Source: an uncultured Limosilactobacillus sp.
Lineage (GTDB): Bacteria; Bacillota; Bacilli; Lactobacillales; Lactobacillaceae
Direction: 5' to 3'
DNA: 18,301 nt
Assembly: GCA_944326735.1 (NCBI GenBank)
Contig: CALVFC010000012.1
Span: forward strand, 1-18,301
Within the stretch, counting starts at the first letter, position 1. Every line of letters starts with the position of its first letter. The notes under the pieces are model-generated. The model was not told where the DNA came from and did no database searches. It saw only the letters and a program-made list of their open reading frames with translations. Positions 6,944 to 16,154 of this stretch are shown here, one piece after another. A program made the translations under genes and the position numbers.

Positions 6944-8410
6944 ATGAAATATAAATATCCAGACGACAGTTTAGCCCTCCACACCGATGCGTATGAATTG
7001 AGTATGATGCAAACGTATTGGAAACAAGGGATTGGTAATCGTCGGGCTGTTTTTGAAGCCTTCTTCCGCAAGATGCCTTTCCAAAATGGCTATGCTGTGT
7101 TTGCTGGATTGGATCACATTATTGAATATGTCAAAAATCTGCATTTTACGGATAGCGACATTGAGTACTTAAAGAGTACGAAGCAGTTTGATGATGATTT
7201 TGTTGAGTATCTGCGGAATTTTAAATTTACCGGTTCCATTCGTAGTTTCCAGGAAGGGGACCTGGTATTTAACCATGAACCAATCTTCCAAGTTGAAGCA
7301 CCAATGATGGAAGCACAACTGATTGAAACGGCTATTCTGAATATTCTTAATTTCCAGATCATGATTGCTACCAAGGCTTCCCGGATTAAGTCGATTGTCG
7401 GTCAACAGCCAGTGATGGAATTTGGTAGTCGGCGGGCGCAAGAGCTGGACGCGGCAATCTGGGGAACACGAGCAGCGTACATTGGTGGGTTCGATGCCAC
7501 TAGTAATGTCCGCGCGGGCAAGCTGTTTGGAATTCCAATTTCGGGGACACATGCTCACGCCTTGGTCCAAGCCTACCGCAATGACTATGATGCCTTTAAA
7601 GCATATGCGGAAACGCATCGCGACTGTGTTTTCCTTGTTGATACTTTTGATACCCTGAAGAGTGGGGTGCCAAATGCCATTAAGGTAGCCAAGGAATTTG
7701 GCGATAAGATTAATTTCCAGGGAGTCCGGATTGACTCTGGTGATATGGCGTACTTATCAAAGAAGGTTCGTCAAATGCTGGATGATGCTGGCTTCAAGGA
7801 TGCTAAGATTTATGCTTCTAATGGTTTGGATGAGAAGACCATTCAAAACTTGCAAATGCAAGGGGCCAAGATTGATGTTTGGGGAATTGGCACTAAGCTG
7901 ATTACTGCTTATGACCAACCAACGTTAGGGGCTGTTTATAAGCTCGTGGCCTTTGAAGATGAAAATGGCAAGATGGTTGATACCATTAAGTTATCAAATA
8001 ATGTTGCGAAGATGTCGACCCCCGGTAAAAAGCAGGTTTGGCGGATCAATGACCGTAAGGATGGCAAGAGCGAAGGTGACTATATCACCTTGGATGATGA
8101 AAATCCATGTGCAGAATCATCGCTCAACATGTTTAATCCCAACTTCCCACTTCAGCAAAAAGATGTGGATGACTTCACTGCTCGACCAATGTTGAAGGAC
8201 ATTTGGAAAGATGGTCAGTTCGTTTATGATGAACCAACCTTGGATGAAAGTCGGCAACGGCGGGCGCGCCATTTGGATGCCTTGTGGGATGAGTACAAGC
8301 GCGACTTGAATCCCGAAGTTTATCCAGTTGACTTGTCACAAAAGTGCTATGACAACAAGTTGAACATGATTCACCGGATTCATGAATACGTCAAGACACT
8401 CGGCAACTAG
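6944..8410 (+). CDS. pncB: Nicotinate phosphoribosyltransferase
   Basis: A 488-residue cytoplasmic enzyme joining nicotinate and PRPP, with ATP hydrolysis, to give nicotinate mononucleotide, the entry step of NAD salvage. The N-terminus LHTDAYELSMMQTYW (12-26) is typical of the Gram-positive form. The segment MEFGSRRAQ (158-166) and the phosphate-binding PISGTHAHAL (198-207) are intact; His205, at the position of the autophosphorylated His, follows Ala204. RIDSGDMAYLS in the second half fits the PRPP site. Length matches the family. The start at 6944 has AAAGAGG (6928-6934) overlapping the regulator's stop. nadE follows after 12 bases. Lactobacilli commonly depend on external niacin, so this is probably a main source of NAD. 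Confidence 0.95.
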   Translation: MKYKYPDDSLALHTDAYELSMMQTYWKQGIGNRRAVFEAFFRKMPFQNGYAVFAGLDHIIEYVKNLHFTDSDIEYLKSTKQFDDDFVEYLRNFKFTGSIRSFQEGDLVFNHEPIFQVEAPMMEAQLIETAILNILNFQIMIATKASRIKSIVGQQPVMEFGSRRAQELDAAIWGTRAAYIGGFDATSNVRAGKLFGIPISGTHAHALVQAYRNDYDAFKAYAETHRDCVFLVDTFDTLKSGVPNAIKVAKEFGDKINFQGVRIDSGDMAYLSKKVRQMLDDAGFKDAKIYASNGLDEKTIQNLQMQGAKIDVWGIGTKLITAYDQPTLGAVYKLVAFEDENGKMVDTIKLSNNVAKMSTPGKKQVWRINDRKDGKSEGDYITLDDENPCAESSLNMFNPNFPLQQKDVDDFTARPMLKDIWKDGQFVYDEPTLDESRQRRARHLDALWDEYKRDLNPEVYPVDLSQKCYDNKLNMIHRIHEYVKTLGN

Positions 8411-8422
8411 GAGGCCTTTCTA

Positions 8423-9268
8423 ATGCGTAATCAACAGGCAATTATTATTAATGATCTGCGGGTGAAACCCTTGATTGATCCCGCTTCCGAAGTACAAGAA
8501 CGGGTTAATTTCATTAAGGACTTTCTGAAGTCAACGGGGATGCATACCTTAGTCCTCGGTATTTCTGGTGGGCAGGACTCCAGCCTTGCTGGTCGATTAG
8601 CCCAGTTAGCGGTTGAAGCATTACGGAAGGACACCCACGATGACCACTATCAGTTTATTGCTGTCCGCTTGCCTTATGGTGAACAGGCCGATGAATCTGA
8701 TGCGATGATGGCTATTAATGACTTTATTCATCCCGACAAGACCGTCCGGGTAAATATCAAGGACGCCACTGATGCGATGGTGAAGGCGTTAACTGCCGCG
8801 GGCACTGAAATCAGTGACTTTAACAAGGGAAACATTAAGGCCCGGCAACGGATGATTGTGCAGTACGCTATTGCAGGTCAGTATGGCGGTGCGGTCGTCG
8901 GTACAGACCATGCGGCAGAAGCGGTGACTGGATTTTACACTAAGTTTGGCGATGGCGGTGCCGACTTAACCCCATTATCAGGGTTAGATAAGCGGCAAGG
9001 GAAAGCGCTGCTCAAATACTTATCAGCTCCTGCACACTTGTATGAAAAGGTGCCGACTGCCGACTTGGAAGATGACCGTCCAATGCAGCCAGATGAAAAG
9101 GCACTGGGGGTTTCCTACCAGGAGATTGATGATTATCTGGAAGGTAAAGAAGTCAACCAGTCAGCAGCCGAAACAATTGAGAATTGGTATAAACGGACGC
9201 AGCATAAACGTCATCAGCCAATTAGTCCCCGTGACAATTGGTGGCGTTTAGCAATCACGGAGGATTAG
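8423..9268 (+). CDS. nadE: Ammonia-dependent NAD+ synthetase
   Basis: A 281-residue enzyme that amidates deamido-NAD to NAD with ATP and ammonia, the last step of the salvage route begun by PncB. The PP-loop SGGQDS is at residues 48-53. Further conserved parts are [20 protein letters not shown] and [12 protein letters not shown]. There is no glutaminase domain, and the length equals that of the ammonia-dependent type. The ATG at 8423 is preceded by AGGAGG (8409-8414), which begins in the pncB stop codon. The enzyme between them in the pathway, the adenylyltransferase NadD, is not in this window. Confidence 0.95.
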   Translation: MRNQQAIIINDLRVKPLIDPASEVQERVNFIKDFLKSTGMHTLVLGISGGQDSSLAGRLAQLAVEALRKDTHDDHYQFIAVRLPYGEQADESDAMMAINDFIHPDKTVRVNIKDATDAMVKALTAAGTEISDFNKGNIKARQRMIVQYAIAGQYGGAVVGTDHAAEAVTGFYTKFGDGGADLTPLSGLDKRQGKALLKYLSAPAHLYEKVPTADLEDDRPMQPDEKALGVSYQEIDDYLEGKEVNQSAAETIENWYKRTQHKRHQPISPRDNWWRLAITED

Positions 9269-11446
9269 ATGGATCAAAAAGCAATTGAATTAGTTAGTCA
9301 GCAAATTCCTGATTTACGACAATCGCAAGTTAAAGCAGCATTGAAGTTAATGGATGAAGGGGACACGATTCCTTTCATTGCGCGGTATCGGAAAGAAGCC
9401 ACCGGGACCCTGGATGAAGTTCAACTTCAGAATATTCATGATCAATACCGGCATGCCACGACCCTGCTTGATCGTCAGCAGACGGTGATTAATAAGATCA
9501 AAGAAGAGGGCAAGTTGACGCCAGCCCTAGAGAAGAAGATTTTAGCCGCTACCGAGTTGCAAGAGGTGGAAGATTTGTACCTTCCATACAAGCAAAAACG
9601 GCAAACGAAGGCTCAGGTTGCCCGGCAACACGGTTTGGCACCGTTCGCAAATTGGCTGTTGTCTTATCCTGATGAAGATCCTCAGGAAGAGGCCCAAAAA
9701 TACATCAATGATGATGTTCCAACGGTAGAAGACGTTCTGGATGGCGCCCACGAAATTTTGGCAGAAGCCATTAGTGAAATGTCGACTGTGCGGGGATGGT
9801 TACGGAATTACACACGGGACCACGGTCAGTTAACTACCACCGTTAAACGAAATGGTGAAGAGAAGGATGAGCTGAAGACGTATGAACAGTATTACGACTT
9901 TACCAGTCCCGTTAAAGAATTAAGTTCATATCAAATTCTGGCGATTAACCGGGGTGAAAAGGAAGGCGTTTTGAACGTCAAGATCACTGCTGATGAACCG
10001 ACAGTGCTCAATTACCTGCGTTTCCGCTTAGTCCGGACAAGTAAGCAAAACGCAGCTGTTAAGCTGATTGAAGATGCTTACACTGACGCTTACAAGCGCT
10101 TCTTAGGACCAGCCATTGAGCGGGAACTACGGCGTTCATTAACCGAAGCAGCTGATCAACAAGCGATTAAGGTCTTCGGTGAGAACCTTTACCACTTGCT
10201 GATGCAGGCCCCTATTAAGGGAAAGGTTGTTTTAGGATTTGACCCTGCTTACCGGACTGGATGCAAACTAGCGGTGCTTGATGAAAATGGTAAGTTCTTG
10301 ACAAAGGCCGTTATTTATCCGCATAAGCCAGCACCAGAAAAACAACGGGCTGCTGCAGAGGACCAACTGATCGATCTAATCGAGAAGTACCATGTTGAAA
10401 TGATCGCTATTGGTAACGGGACGGCTAGTCGGGAGTCAGAACAGTTTGTGGTCAATGCCTTGAAAAAGATCAAGCGGCCCGTCTACTATGTCATTGTCAA
10501 TGAAGCAGGGGCTTCGGTCTATTCCGCCAGTCAGGAAGCCCGGGATGAATTTCCTGACTTACACGTTGAACAACGGAGTGCGATTAGTATCGGCCGCCGT
10601 TTGCAAGATCCACTGGCTGAACTGGTCAAGATTGATCCCCAATCGATTGGGGTTGGGCAATACCAACACGACCTGCCAAAGAAGGAACTAGCGGGCGAAT
10701 TAGATGCTGTTGTCGAGCGGGCGGTCAACCGGGTTGGTGTTAACCTCAATACTGCCAGTTACCAACTGTTAACCCAGATTTCCGGCCTTAATAAGACGAC
10801 GGCGAAGAATATTGTTAAATATCGAGATGAACACGGTAAATATACCAATCGGCAACAATTAAAGTCGGTTCCTCGCCTTGGACCAAAGGCGTTCCAACAA
10901 TCTGTTGGTTTCCTGCGGATTGTTAATGGTGATAATCCACTGGATAACACGGATGTTCACCCAGAAAGTTATCCAATTGCCAAGAAGATCATGGATTCAG
11001 CGCAAATTAGCGTGGATAACCTTGGGTCAGCTGCAGCAGAAAAACAACTGAAGCAGTTAGACGTTAATGACTTTACAACGGCTAAGGCTGGTGTAGAAAC
11101 TGTCCAGGACATTGTTGCTTCCTTGCAAAAGCCGGGTCGTGATCTGCGTGACTCGATGCCAGCGCCACTCCTGCGCAAGGACGTCATGACCATTGATGAC
11201 CTGAAGCCAGGGATGAAACTTCAGGGAACAGTCCGGAATGTTGTCGATTTTGGTGCCTTTGTTGACATTGGTGTTAAGCATGACGGTTTGGTGCACGTCT
11301 CCAAGATGAGCAAGGAATTCATTAAGGACCCTCGTGCCGCAGTATCTGTCGGTGACATTGTGGATGTTTGGATTGAATCTGTTGATATGAAACGGCAACG
11401 AATTCAACTAACGATGATTGCACCACAAGATGAAGCCAATGACTAA
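9269..11446 (+). CDS. tex: Tex family RNA-binding protein (YqgF + HhH + S1)
   Basis: A 725-residue conserved nucleic-acid-binding protein, counterpart of B. subtilis YdcI and Bordetella Tex, thought to act in transcription. The N-terminal helical Tex region is about 1-310. The RNase H-like YqgF domain begins VVLGFDPAYRTGCKLA at 320-335. The helix-hairpin-helix region spans about 493-555 (NTASYQLLTQISGLN; RLGPKAFQQ). The C-terminal S1 domain is about 645-717 (GTVRNVVDFGAFVDIG). The ATG at 9269 directly follows the nadE stop with no gap, and its ribosome binding site GGAGGA (9259-9264) lies inside nadE, so translation is probably coupled. Joining tex to an NAD operon looks like co-transcription rather than shared function. 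Confidence 0.95.
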   Translation: MDQKAIELVSQQIPDLRQSQVKAALKLMDEGDTIPFIARYRKEATGTLDEVQLQNIHDQYRHATTLLDRQQTVINKIKEEGKLTPALEKKILAATELQEVEDLYLPYKQKRQTKAQVARQHGLAPFANWLLSYPDEDPQEEAQKYINDDVPTVEDVLDGAHEILAEAISEMSTVRGWLRNYTRDHGQLTTTVKRNGEEKDELKTYEQYYDFTSPVKELSSYQILAINRGEKEGVLNVKITADEPTVLNYLRFRLVRTSKQNAAVKLIEDAYTDAYKRFLGPAIERELRRSLTEAADQQAIKVFGENLYHLLMQAPIKGKVVLGFDPAYRTGCKLAVLDENGKFLTKAVIYPHKPAPEKQRAAAEDQLIDLIEKYHVEMIAIGNGTASRESEQFVVNALKKIKRPVYYVIVNEAGASVYSASQEARDEFPDLHVEQRSAISIGRRLQDPLAELVKIDPQSIGVGQYQHDLPKKELAGELDAVVERAVNRVGVNLNTASYQLLTQISGLNKTTAKNIVKYRDEHGKYTNRQQLKSVPRLGPKAFQQSVGFLRIVNGDNPLDNTDVHPESYPIAKKIMDSAQISVDNLGSAAAEKQLKQLDVNDFTTAKAGVETVQDIVASLQKPGRDLRDSMPAPLLRKDVMTIDDLKPGMKLQGTVRNVVDFGAFVDIGVKHDGLVHVSKMSKEFIKDPRAAVSVGDIVDVWIESVDMKRQRIQLTMIAPQDEAND

Positions 11447-11909
11447 CGATGAGCTCCAACAACTAACTGAGCAGTGGTCATTACGTTACTTTAATCGTCC
11501 GTTTCAACACCGGATCTTCTTTAACTCGCGGTTGCGGACGACGGGTGGCCGTTACCACTTAAATGATCACCACATTGATATCAATCCGCTGATGCTAACG
11601 GAATTTGATCAAGATAATTTACGACGAGTGGTCTTACATGAGTTGTGTCATTATCACTTGCACCTTAGCGGGGCTGACTATCGCCACCGGAGCCACGCAT
11701 TTCGGCGTTTGCTGGCGCAAGTTGGTGGTTCACGGTACGCGCCACCGACTAGTAAGGTGAGTCAGCGGCAGACAACGGTGTGGTTGTACCAATGTACCGG
11801 CTGTGGTGTCACCATTTATCGGCGACGACGGTTCAACGTGAACCGGTACGTTTGCCGGCGGTGTGGACATCATTTTAAATTAATTAAAAAAGTACTTGTC
11901 AACGGATAA
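11439..11909 (+). CDS. SprT-like zinc metalloprotein
   Basis: A 156-residue SprT-family protein, similar in place and form to B. subtilis YdcK beside tex. Zinc metalloprotease motif HELCH lies at 67-71 with further histidines at 73 and 75. A C-terminal zinc ribbon has Cys pairs at 119/122 and 139/142. The eukaryotic relative Spartan cuts DNA-protein crosslinks; the bacterial role is poorly known. The frame also allows TTG 11418 and ATG 11430. ATG 11439 is preferred because it gives the usual MTNDELQQL start and an 8-base overlap with tex, consistent with translational coupling. No candidate has a convincing ribosome binding site, so the start is moderately sure. The last codons contain the -35 of the tRNA-Leu promoter. 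Confidence 0.9.
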   Translation: MTNDELQQLTEQWSLRYFNRPFQHRIFFNSRLRTTGGRYHLNDHHIDINPLMLTEFDQDNLRRVVLHELCHYHLHLSGADYRHRSHAFRRLLAQVGGSRYAPPTSKVSQRQTTVWLYQCTGCGVTIYRRRRFNVNRYVCRRCGHHFKLIKKVLVNG

Positions 11910-11924
11910 TAGACTTGCTATACT
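11896..11924 (+). promoter_or_regulatory. Strong promoter of tRNA-Leu
   Basis: TTGTCA (11896-11901) and TATACT (11919-11924) are separated by exactly 17 bases, with an extended TG at 11916-11917. The -35 lies within the last codons of the SprT gene. The -10 is 13 bases before the mature tRNA. Confidence 0.8.
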
Positions 11925-11937
11925 ATTATTTGTTGAT

Positions 11938-12024
11938 GCGGCTGTGGCGGAACTGGCAGACGCGTAAGATTAAGGATCTTATGGTCGATTTATGACCGTG
12001 GAGGTTCAAGTCCTCTCAGCCGCA
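11938..12024 (+). tRNA. tRNA-Leu (anticodon AAG)
   Basis: An 87-base class II tRNA. GCGGCTG (11938-11944) pairs with CAGCCGC (12017-12023), with A12024 as discriminator. The anticodon stem TAAGA/TCTTA holds loop TTAAGGA, giving AAG, which reads CUU and CUC (after inosine change). A long variable arm (GGTCGATTTATGACC) confirms the leucine type. No CCA is encoded. Confidence 0.95.
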
Positions 12025-12030
12025 CTACTA

Positions 12031-12067
12031 AAATACCCAACTGATTTAATCGGTTGGGTATTTTTTT
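12031..12067 (+). terminator. Rho-independent terminator after tRNA-Leu
   Basis: AAATACCCAAC (12031-12041) pairs with GTTGGGTATTT (12053-12063). The stem extends inward by a wobble and two more pairs, and a run of T reaches 12067. Confidence 0.9.
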
Positions 12068-12094
12068 GTACTTAAAATGATCAGATTTTATTAA

Positions 12095-12121
12095 GTTGAG
12101 TCTTAAATCCCCTTTTATAGT
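12095..12121 (+). promoter_or_regulatory. lacL: Possible lacLM promoter
   Basis: TTGAGT (12095-12100) and TATAGT (12116-12121) form a promoter with a short 15-base spacer, which would put the cre-like site on the transcription start. A rival -10, TATACT at 12133-12138, has no good -35. Both fit a start 35-50 bases before the gene. Confidence 0.4.
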
Positions 12122-12123
12122 CA

Positions 12124-12137
12124 TGAAAGCGCTATAC
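12124..12137 (+). promoter_or_regulatory. cre (CcpA) site of lacLM
   Basis: TGAAAGCGCTATAC matches 12 of 14 positions of the cre consensus TGWAANCGNTNWCA, with a perfect AGCGCT core. It lies 35 bases upstream of lacL, over the likely transcription start or -10. Glucose repression through CcpA is expected for a beta-galactosidase gene. Confidence 0.6.
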
Positions 12138-12172
12138 TAGAATAGTACGTTGACCTAAGGAGGTTTTATTTA

Positions 12173-14122
12173 ATGGAAGCAGATATTAAATGGCTTGATG
12201 ATCCCGAAACTTTTCGGGTAAATCAGTTACCAGCTCACAGTGATCACCATTATTATGGCAATTATCGTGAGTGGCAGACACACGCCAGTCGCTTTGTCCA
12301 AAGTCTGAATGGTCAATGGCAGTTTAAATTTTCCGCCAATCCCCAGGAGCGGCCGGTTGATTTTTATGCCGTTGATTATGATACGAGTGCGTTCGATCAC
12401 ATTAAAGTACCTAGTGAAATTGAGTTAAGTGACTATGCACAAAATAACTACATTAATACGCTAATGCCATGGGAAGGGAAAATTTACCGGCGTCCGGCAT
12501 ATGCGCTGAGTGCAGACGATGCCCAAGAAGGCTCGTTTAGTGAAGGTAAGGACAATACGGTTGGTTCGTATGTCCGGCACTTTGACCTTGATCCCGCCCT
12601 TCGTGGGAAGGATATTCGGGTCTGCTTTGAAGGGGTCGAACGGTCCATGTACCTATGGTTGAATGGCCACTTTATTGGCTATGCTGAAGACAGTTTCACG
12701 CCATCTGAGTTTGACCTGACTCCTTATATTCAAGACGAGGATAATGTGATCGCTGTGCGGGTATATAAGCACAGCACTGCTTCCTGGATTGAAGACCAAG
12801 ATATGTTCCGCTTCTCTGGTATTTTCCGGAATGTTGAACTAAAGGCGGCGCCAGTAACTCATATTGAAGACTTAACGATTATGCCTCGCGTCAATGATGA
12901 CTTCCAGACGGGGACCTTTAACTTTGCTGCTCGTTTGAGTGGGGAACAAGCTGGTTCTGTCCGTATTCTAGTTCAAGACGCTGATGGAAACGCCGTAGTG
13001 GATGAGACGTTGCCAACCGATGAAAATATCGAGCTCAATGAAATCGCGGTTGAAAACTTACACCTGTGGGATAACCACCATCCATACCTCTACCAACTGC
13101 TTGTAGAAGTACGAGATGCTGATGGACACTTAATTGAACTAGTACCATATCAATTTGGTTTCCGGCGGATTGAAATTAGCCCGGACCACGTTGTATTACT
13201 GAACGGCCAGCGCTTAATTGTCAATGGTGTTAACCGTCACGAATGGGATGCCCGCGGCGGACGTTCTGTTACTAAAGCCGATATGGAAGCCGATATTAAG
13301 ACCTTCAAGGAAAACAATATCAATGCGGTACGGACATGCCACTATCCAGATCAGATTCCGTGGTACTACTTGTGTGACCGTAACGGGATTTACATGATGG
13401 CGGAAAATAACCTTGAATCACATGCTACCTGGCAAAAGATGGGGGCCATCGAGCCATCTTATAATGTTCCTGGTTCAGTTCCACAGTGGAAGGAAGTCGT
13501 TGTCGACCGGGCACGGACAAACTACGAAACTTTTAAGAACCACCCGGCCATCCTATTCTGGTCACTTGGGAACGAATCATTTGCCGGGGATAACCTCGTT
13601 GCGATGCAGCAATTTTACAAGCAACATGATGCAACCCGGTTAGTTCACTACGAAGGAGTTTGCCATACGCATAATTATCAAAAGCAAATTCCAAGCCTGG
13701 ACCCAGCAAATTATTTGCCAAAGACAGACTGCAAAGACTACCGACCAGAATTATCAGATGTTGAATCCTGGATGTACTTACCACCACACCAAGTGGAAGA
13801 ATACTTGAAGAACAACCCTGACAAGCCATTTATGGAATGTGAATACATGCATGACATGGGTAATTCTGATGGTGGCATGGGTTCATACATCAAATTGCTA
13901 GATAAGTATCCACAATACTTTGGAGGATTCATTTGGGACTTCATTGACCAGGCACTAATTGTTCACGATCCAGTTTCTGGTCAAGATGTCATGCGCTATG
14001 GTGGCGACTTTGATGATCGTCACTCTGACTATGAATTCTCTGGTGACGGACTAATGTTTGCAGATCGGACGCCAAAACCAGCAATGCAGGAGGTTAAGTA
14101 CTACTATGGCTTACACAAATAA
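12173..14122 (+). CDS. lacL: Beta-galactosidase large subunit (GH2)
   Basis: A 649-residue large chain of the heterodimeric LacLM beta-galactosidase, which cleaves lactose to glucose and galactose in the cytoplasm. Order of parts: N-terminal sugar-binding domain (WQFKFSANP near 49-57), an immunoglobulin-like domain (about 225-335), and the GH2 TIM barrel from about 335. The acid/base residue is Glu468 in LGNESFAG; the nucleophile is Glu557 in [20 protein letters not shown] (351-359) is the usual GH2 barrel entrance. The ATG at 12173 has AAGGAGG (12157-12163). The chain ends where a full LacZ would continue; the missing C-terminal part is encoded by lacM, overlapping by 17 bases. Both are needed for activity. 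Confidence 0.96.
   Translation: MEADIKWLDDPETFRVNQLPAHSDHHYYGNYREWQTHASRFVQSLNGQWQFKFSANPQERPVDFYAVDYDTSAFDHIKVPSEIELSDYAQNNYINTLMPWEGKIYRRPAYALSADDAQEGSFSEGKDNTVGSYVRHFDLDPALRGKDIRVCFEGVERSMYLWLNGHFIGYAEDSFTPSEFDLTPYIQDEDNVIAVRVYKHSTASWIEDQDMFRFSGIFRNVELKAAPVTHIEDLTIMPRVNDDFQTGTFNFAARLSGEQAGSVRILVQDADGNAVVDETLPTDENIELNEIAVENLHLWDNHHPYLYQLLVEVRDADGHLIELVPYQFGFRRIEISPDHVVLLNGQRLIVNGVNRHEWDARGGRSVTKADMEADIKTFKENNINAVRTCHYPDQIPWYYLCDRNGIYMMAENNLESHATWQKMGAIEPSYNVPGSVPQWKEVVVDRARTNYETFKNHPAILFWSLGNESFAGDNLVAMQQFYKQHDATRLVHYEGVCHTHNYQKQIPSLDPANYLPKTDCKDYRPELSDVESWMYLPPHQVEEYLKNNPDKPFMECEYMHDMGNSDGGMGSYIKLLDKYPQYFGGFIWDFIDQALIVHDPVSGQDVMRYGGDFDDRHSDYEFSGDGLMFADRTPKPAMQEVKYYYGLHK
14088..14093 (+). 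promoter_or_regulatory. lacM: lacM ribosome binding site inside lacL
   Basis: AGGAGG lies 12 bases before the ATG at 14106 and decides this start. The frame is open further upstream to ATG 14058, but that start has no such site and would lengthen the overlap to 65 bases. Confidence 0.75.
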
Positions 14123-15065
14123 ATTTAAAGTGATTTATGGGGATGGAACCCTGGGCATTGATGGGGATGGCTTTGACTACATCTTTAGCTACGAAAAGGG
14201 CGGCCTGGAATCCCTAAAGATTAATAACAAAGAGTGGCTGTACAGAGTACCAACGCCAACTTTCTGGCGGGCAACCACTGATAATGATCGCGGGAGTGGT
14301 TTTAATTTGAAAGCGGCTCAATGGCTCGGCGCCGACCAGTTTACGAAGTGTGTTGGCATTCAACTGACTGTTGACCAGCACCACTTTGCAGATCTTCCCG
14401 TCGCACCAACGACGAACCAGTTTGATAATCAGCAGGAAGCCAGTCAAGTTGAAATTACTTATACTTTTGCCACTTTGACAGTGCCATCGACTAAGGTTAC
14501 AGTAACGTACCTGGTTGATGGTCAGGGGCAAATTAAGGTCACTGGTCATTATTACGGCCATCAGGACTTACCAGAACTGCCAGTGTTTGGTATCCGGATG
14601 ATTATACCAACCACGGCGACGGGCTTTGATTATGACGGCCTTTCTGGCGAGACTTACCCTGACCGAATGGCAGGCGGTCGGCCAGGCCATTATCATTTTG
14701 ATGGCCTTCCTGTGACTAAGTACCTCGTTCCTCAGGAAATGGGGATGCACATGCACAACCAACAACTGGTCATTCACCGGAACAGTACACAAAACAATGC
14801 TGATCACTCTCACGCCAACTTTGATCTGCGGATTGATGCTGACCAGCAACCATTCAACTTTAGTTGTTTGCCGTATACTGCAGAAGAACTTGAGAATGCG
14901 ACCCACATTGAAGAATTACCATTAGCGCGGCGGACGGTCTTAGTTATTGCCGGCGCAGTTCGTGGTGTCGGAGGAATTGACAGTTGGGGCAGTGATGTCG
15001 AACCTGCTTACCATATTGATTCCGCCAAGGATATTGAATTCTCCTTCGTTTTAAATGCGCAATAA
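14106..15065 (+). CDS. lacM: Beta-galactosidase small subunit
   Basis: A 319-residue small chain of LacLM, corresponding to the C-terminal beta-sandwich domain of single-chain LacZ, which completes the active site. The N-terminus [14 protein letters not shown] and [12 protein letters not shown] (about 55-66) are typical of Lac[13 protein letters not shown] near the end closes the domain. The start at 14106 overlaps the last 17 bases of lacL in another frame, so the two are one translationally linked unit that should make equal amounts of subunits. No permease, galactose-pathway gene or lactose regulator lies beside the pair in this window, so lactose uptake must be encoded elsewhere. Confidence 0.95.
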   Translation: MAYTNKFKVIYGDGTLGIDGDGFDYIFSYEKGGLESLKINNKEWLYRVPTPTFWRATTDNDRGSGFNLKAAQWLGADQFTKCVGIQLTVDQHHFADLPVAPTTNQFDNQQEASQVEITYTFATLTVPSTKVTVTYLVDGQGQIKVTGHYYGHQDLPELPVFGIRMIIPTTATGFDYDGLSGETYPDRMAGGRPGHYHFDGLPVTKYLVPQEMGMHMHNQQLVIHRNSTQNNADHSHANFDLRIDADQQPFNFSCLPYTAEELENATHIEELPLARRTVLVIAGAVRGVGGIDSWGSDVEPAYHIDSAKDIEFSFVLNAQ

Positions 15066-15074
15066 GTAATAAAT

Positions 15075-15110
15075 GGACCCTTAGCACGGTTAAATGCTAA
15101 GGGCCTTTTT
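15075..15110 (+). terminator. Rho-independent terminator after lacM
   Basis: CCCTTAGCA (15078-15086) pairs with TGCTAAGGG (15095-15103). GG/CC pairs extend the foot past one bulged A, and TTTTT follows. Confidence 0.9.
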
Positions 15111-15118
15111 GGTCATGA

Positions 15119-15150
15119 TTGTCAGTTATCCAAAATCAGAGTAGGATAAT
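15119..15150 (+). promoter_or_regulatory. Possible promoter of the AEC transporter gene
   Basis: TTGTCA at 15119-15124 is a good -35, but the -10 is unclear: TAGGAT (15142-15147) has a 17-base spacer and only four matches, while GATAAT (15145-15150) has five matches and a 20-base spacer. Confidence 0.35.
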
Positions 15151-15180
15151 CTGTAACAAAGAGAGAAAGAAGATGGATTT

Positions 15181-16137
15181 GTGCTCACGGTATTTATTTC
15201 GGCCGTTTCCGGTGTCTCCATTATTTTAATAATGGTGTTAATCGGCTTTATCCTTAATGAACGCGGGTGGTTTAATCCACAGTCACCACGGGTGATTTCC
15301 CGGATTGTTACTGAGATTGCTCTGCCATGCTACATGGTAACGACAATTATGAAGGACTTTACGGCCAGTGAACTGAAAACACTGTTACCTGATTTACGTT
15401 ATCCTGTGCTGTCAATGGTAATCCTGTTTGCATTATCGTTTGTGGTGGCCCGGGTGATTGGAATTAAGAAGGAACACATCGGACTCTTTTCATCGATGTT
15501 CTTTAATTCCAATACCGTATTCATTGGCTTGCCGATTAACTTGGCTTTATTTGGCTCGCCTTCAATTCCGTACGTGCTGGTCTACTACATGGCTAACACG
15601 ACGTTCTTCTGGACATTAGGTGTTTGGTTGATTCAAAAGGATGGTCGCCATGAGGCCAAGATTAACGTTAAACAGGCCTTGCAGAAGATTTTTTCACCGC
15701 CACTATTGGGATTTATCGTGGGGGTAATTCTGGTGATCCTCCATTGGCACTTGCCTAAGTTCTTGATGTCCACCTTATCTTATGTTGGCGGACTAACCAT
15801 CCCGCTCTCGATGATTTTTATCGGTATTGCCATTTCGAATGCGGGGTTAAGTCGTGTCCGGATTAATCGGGATGCTCTTGGTATCTTGCTCGGCCGCTTC
15901 TTGTTTGCCCCGTTTTTGATGACATTATTAGTACTACCTAGTCATACGATGTCGCCACTAATGAAGCAGGTATTTATTCTCCAAGCGGCGATGCCTGTGA
16001 TGACCAATGCACCAGTAGTTTCCAAATTATATTCTGCTGATGCAAACTATGCTGCCATTATGGTTACGGAAACGACCGTCTTGTCGGTAATTGTCATTCC
16101 AATATTAATGGTCATTGTGAAGACTTTTGTCCAGTAA
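15181..16137 (+). CDS. AEC (auxin efflux carrier) family transporter
   Basis: A 318-residue membrane protein with about ten hydrophobic segments, the usual AEC size. The family's first helical bundle carries ITEIALPC-like sequence (42-50) and NSNTVFIGLPIN (109-120). The second half carries AAMPVMTNAPV (about 269-279), matching the inverted-repeat fold with broken helices. In lactic acid bacteria such carriers move malate, other carboxylates or amino acids, but the substrate cannot be set from sequence. The start is GTG 15181, behind the purine-rich AGAGAGAAAGAAG (15160-15172). The ATG at 15173 is in another frame. It stands alone between the lacM terminator and a separate promoter, with no decarboxylase or malolactic enzyme beside it. 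Confidence 0.88.
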   Translation: MLTVFISAVSGVSIILIMVLIGFILNERGWFNPQSPRVISRIVTEIALPCYMVTTIMKDFTASELKTLLPDLRYPVLSMVILFALSFVVARVIGIKKEHIGLFSSMFFNSNTVFIGLPINLALFGSPSIPYVLVYYMANTTFFWTLGVWLIQKDGRHEAKINVKQALQKIFSPPLLGFIVGVILVILHWHLPKFLMSTLSYVGGLTIPLSMIFIGIAISNAGLSRVRINRDALGILLGRFLFAPFLMTLLVLPSHTMSPLMKQVFILQAAMPVMTNAPVVSKLYSADANYAAIMVTETTVLSVIVIPILMVIVKTFVQ

Positions 16138-16154
16138 ACAATTACCATGAATGG

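Noticed and set aside
7169..7618. 149-codon open frame on the minus strand inside pncB
   Set aside because: Fully antisense to a clear enzyme gene, with composition of a shadow frame and no ribosome binding site or promoter.
14058..14105. Upstream start for lacM
   Set aside because: The extra 16 residues do not look like LacM, and the AGGAGG at 14088-14093 points to ATG 14106.
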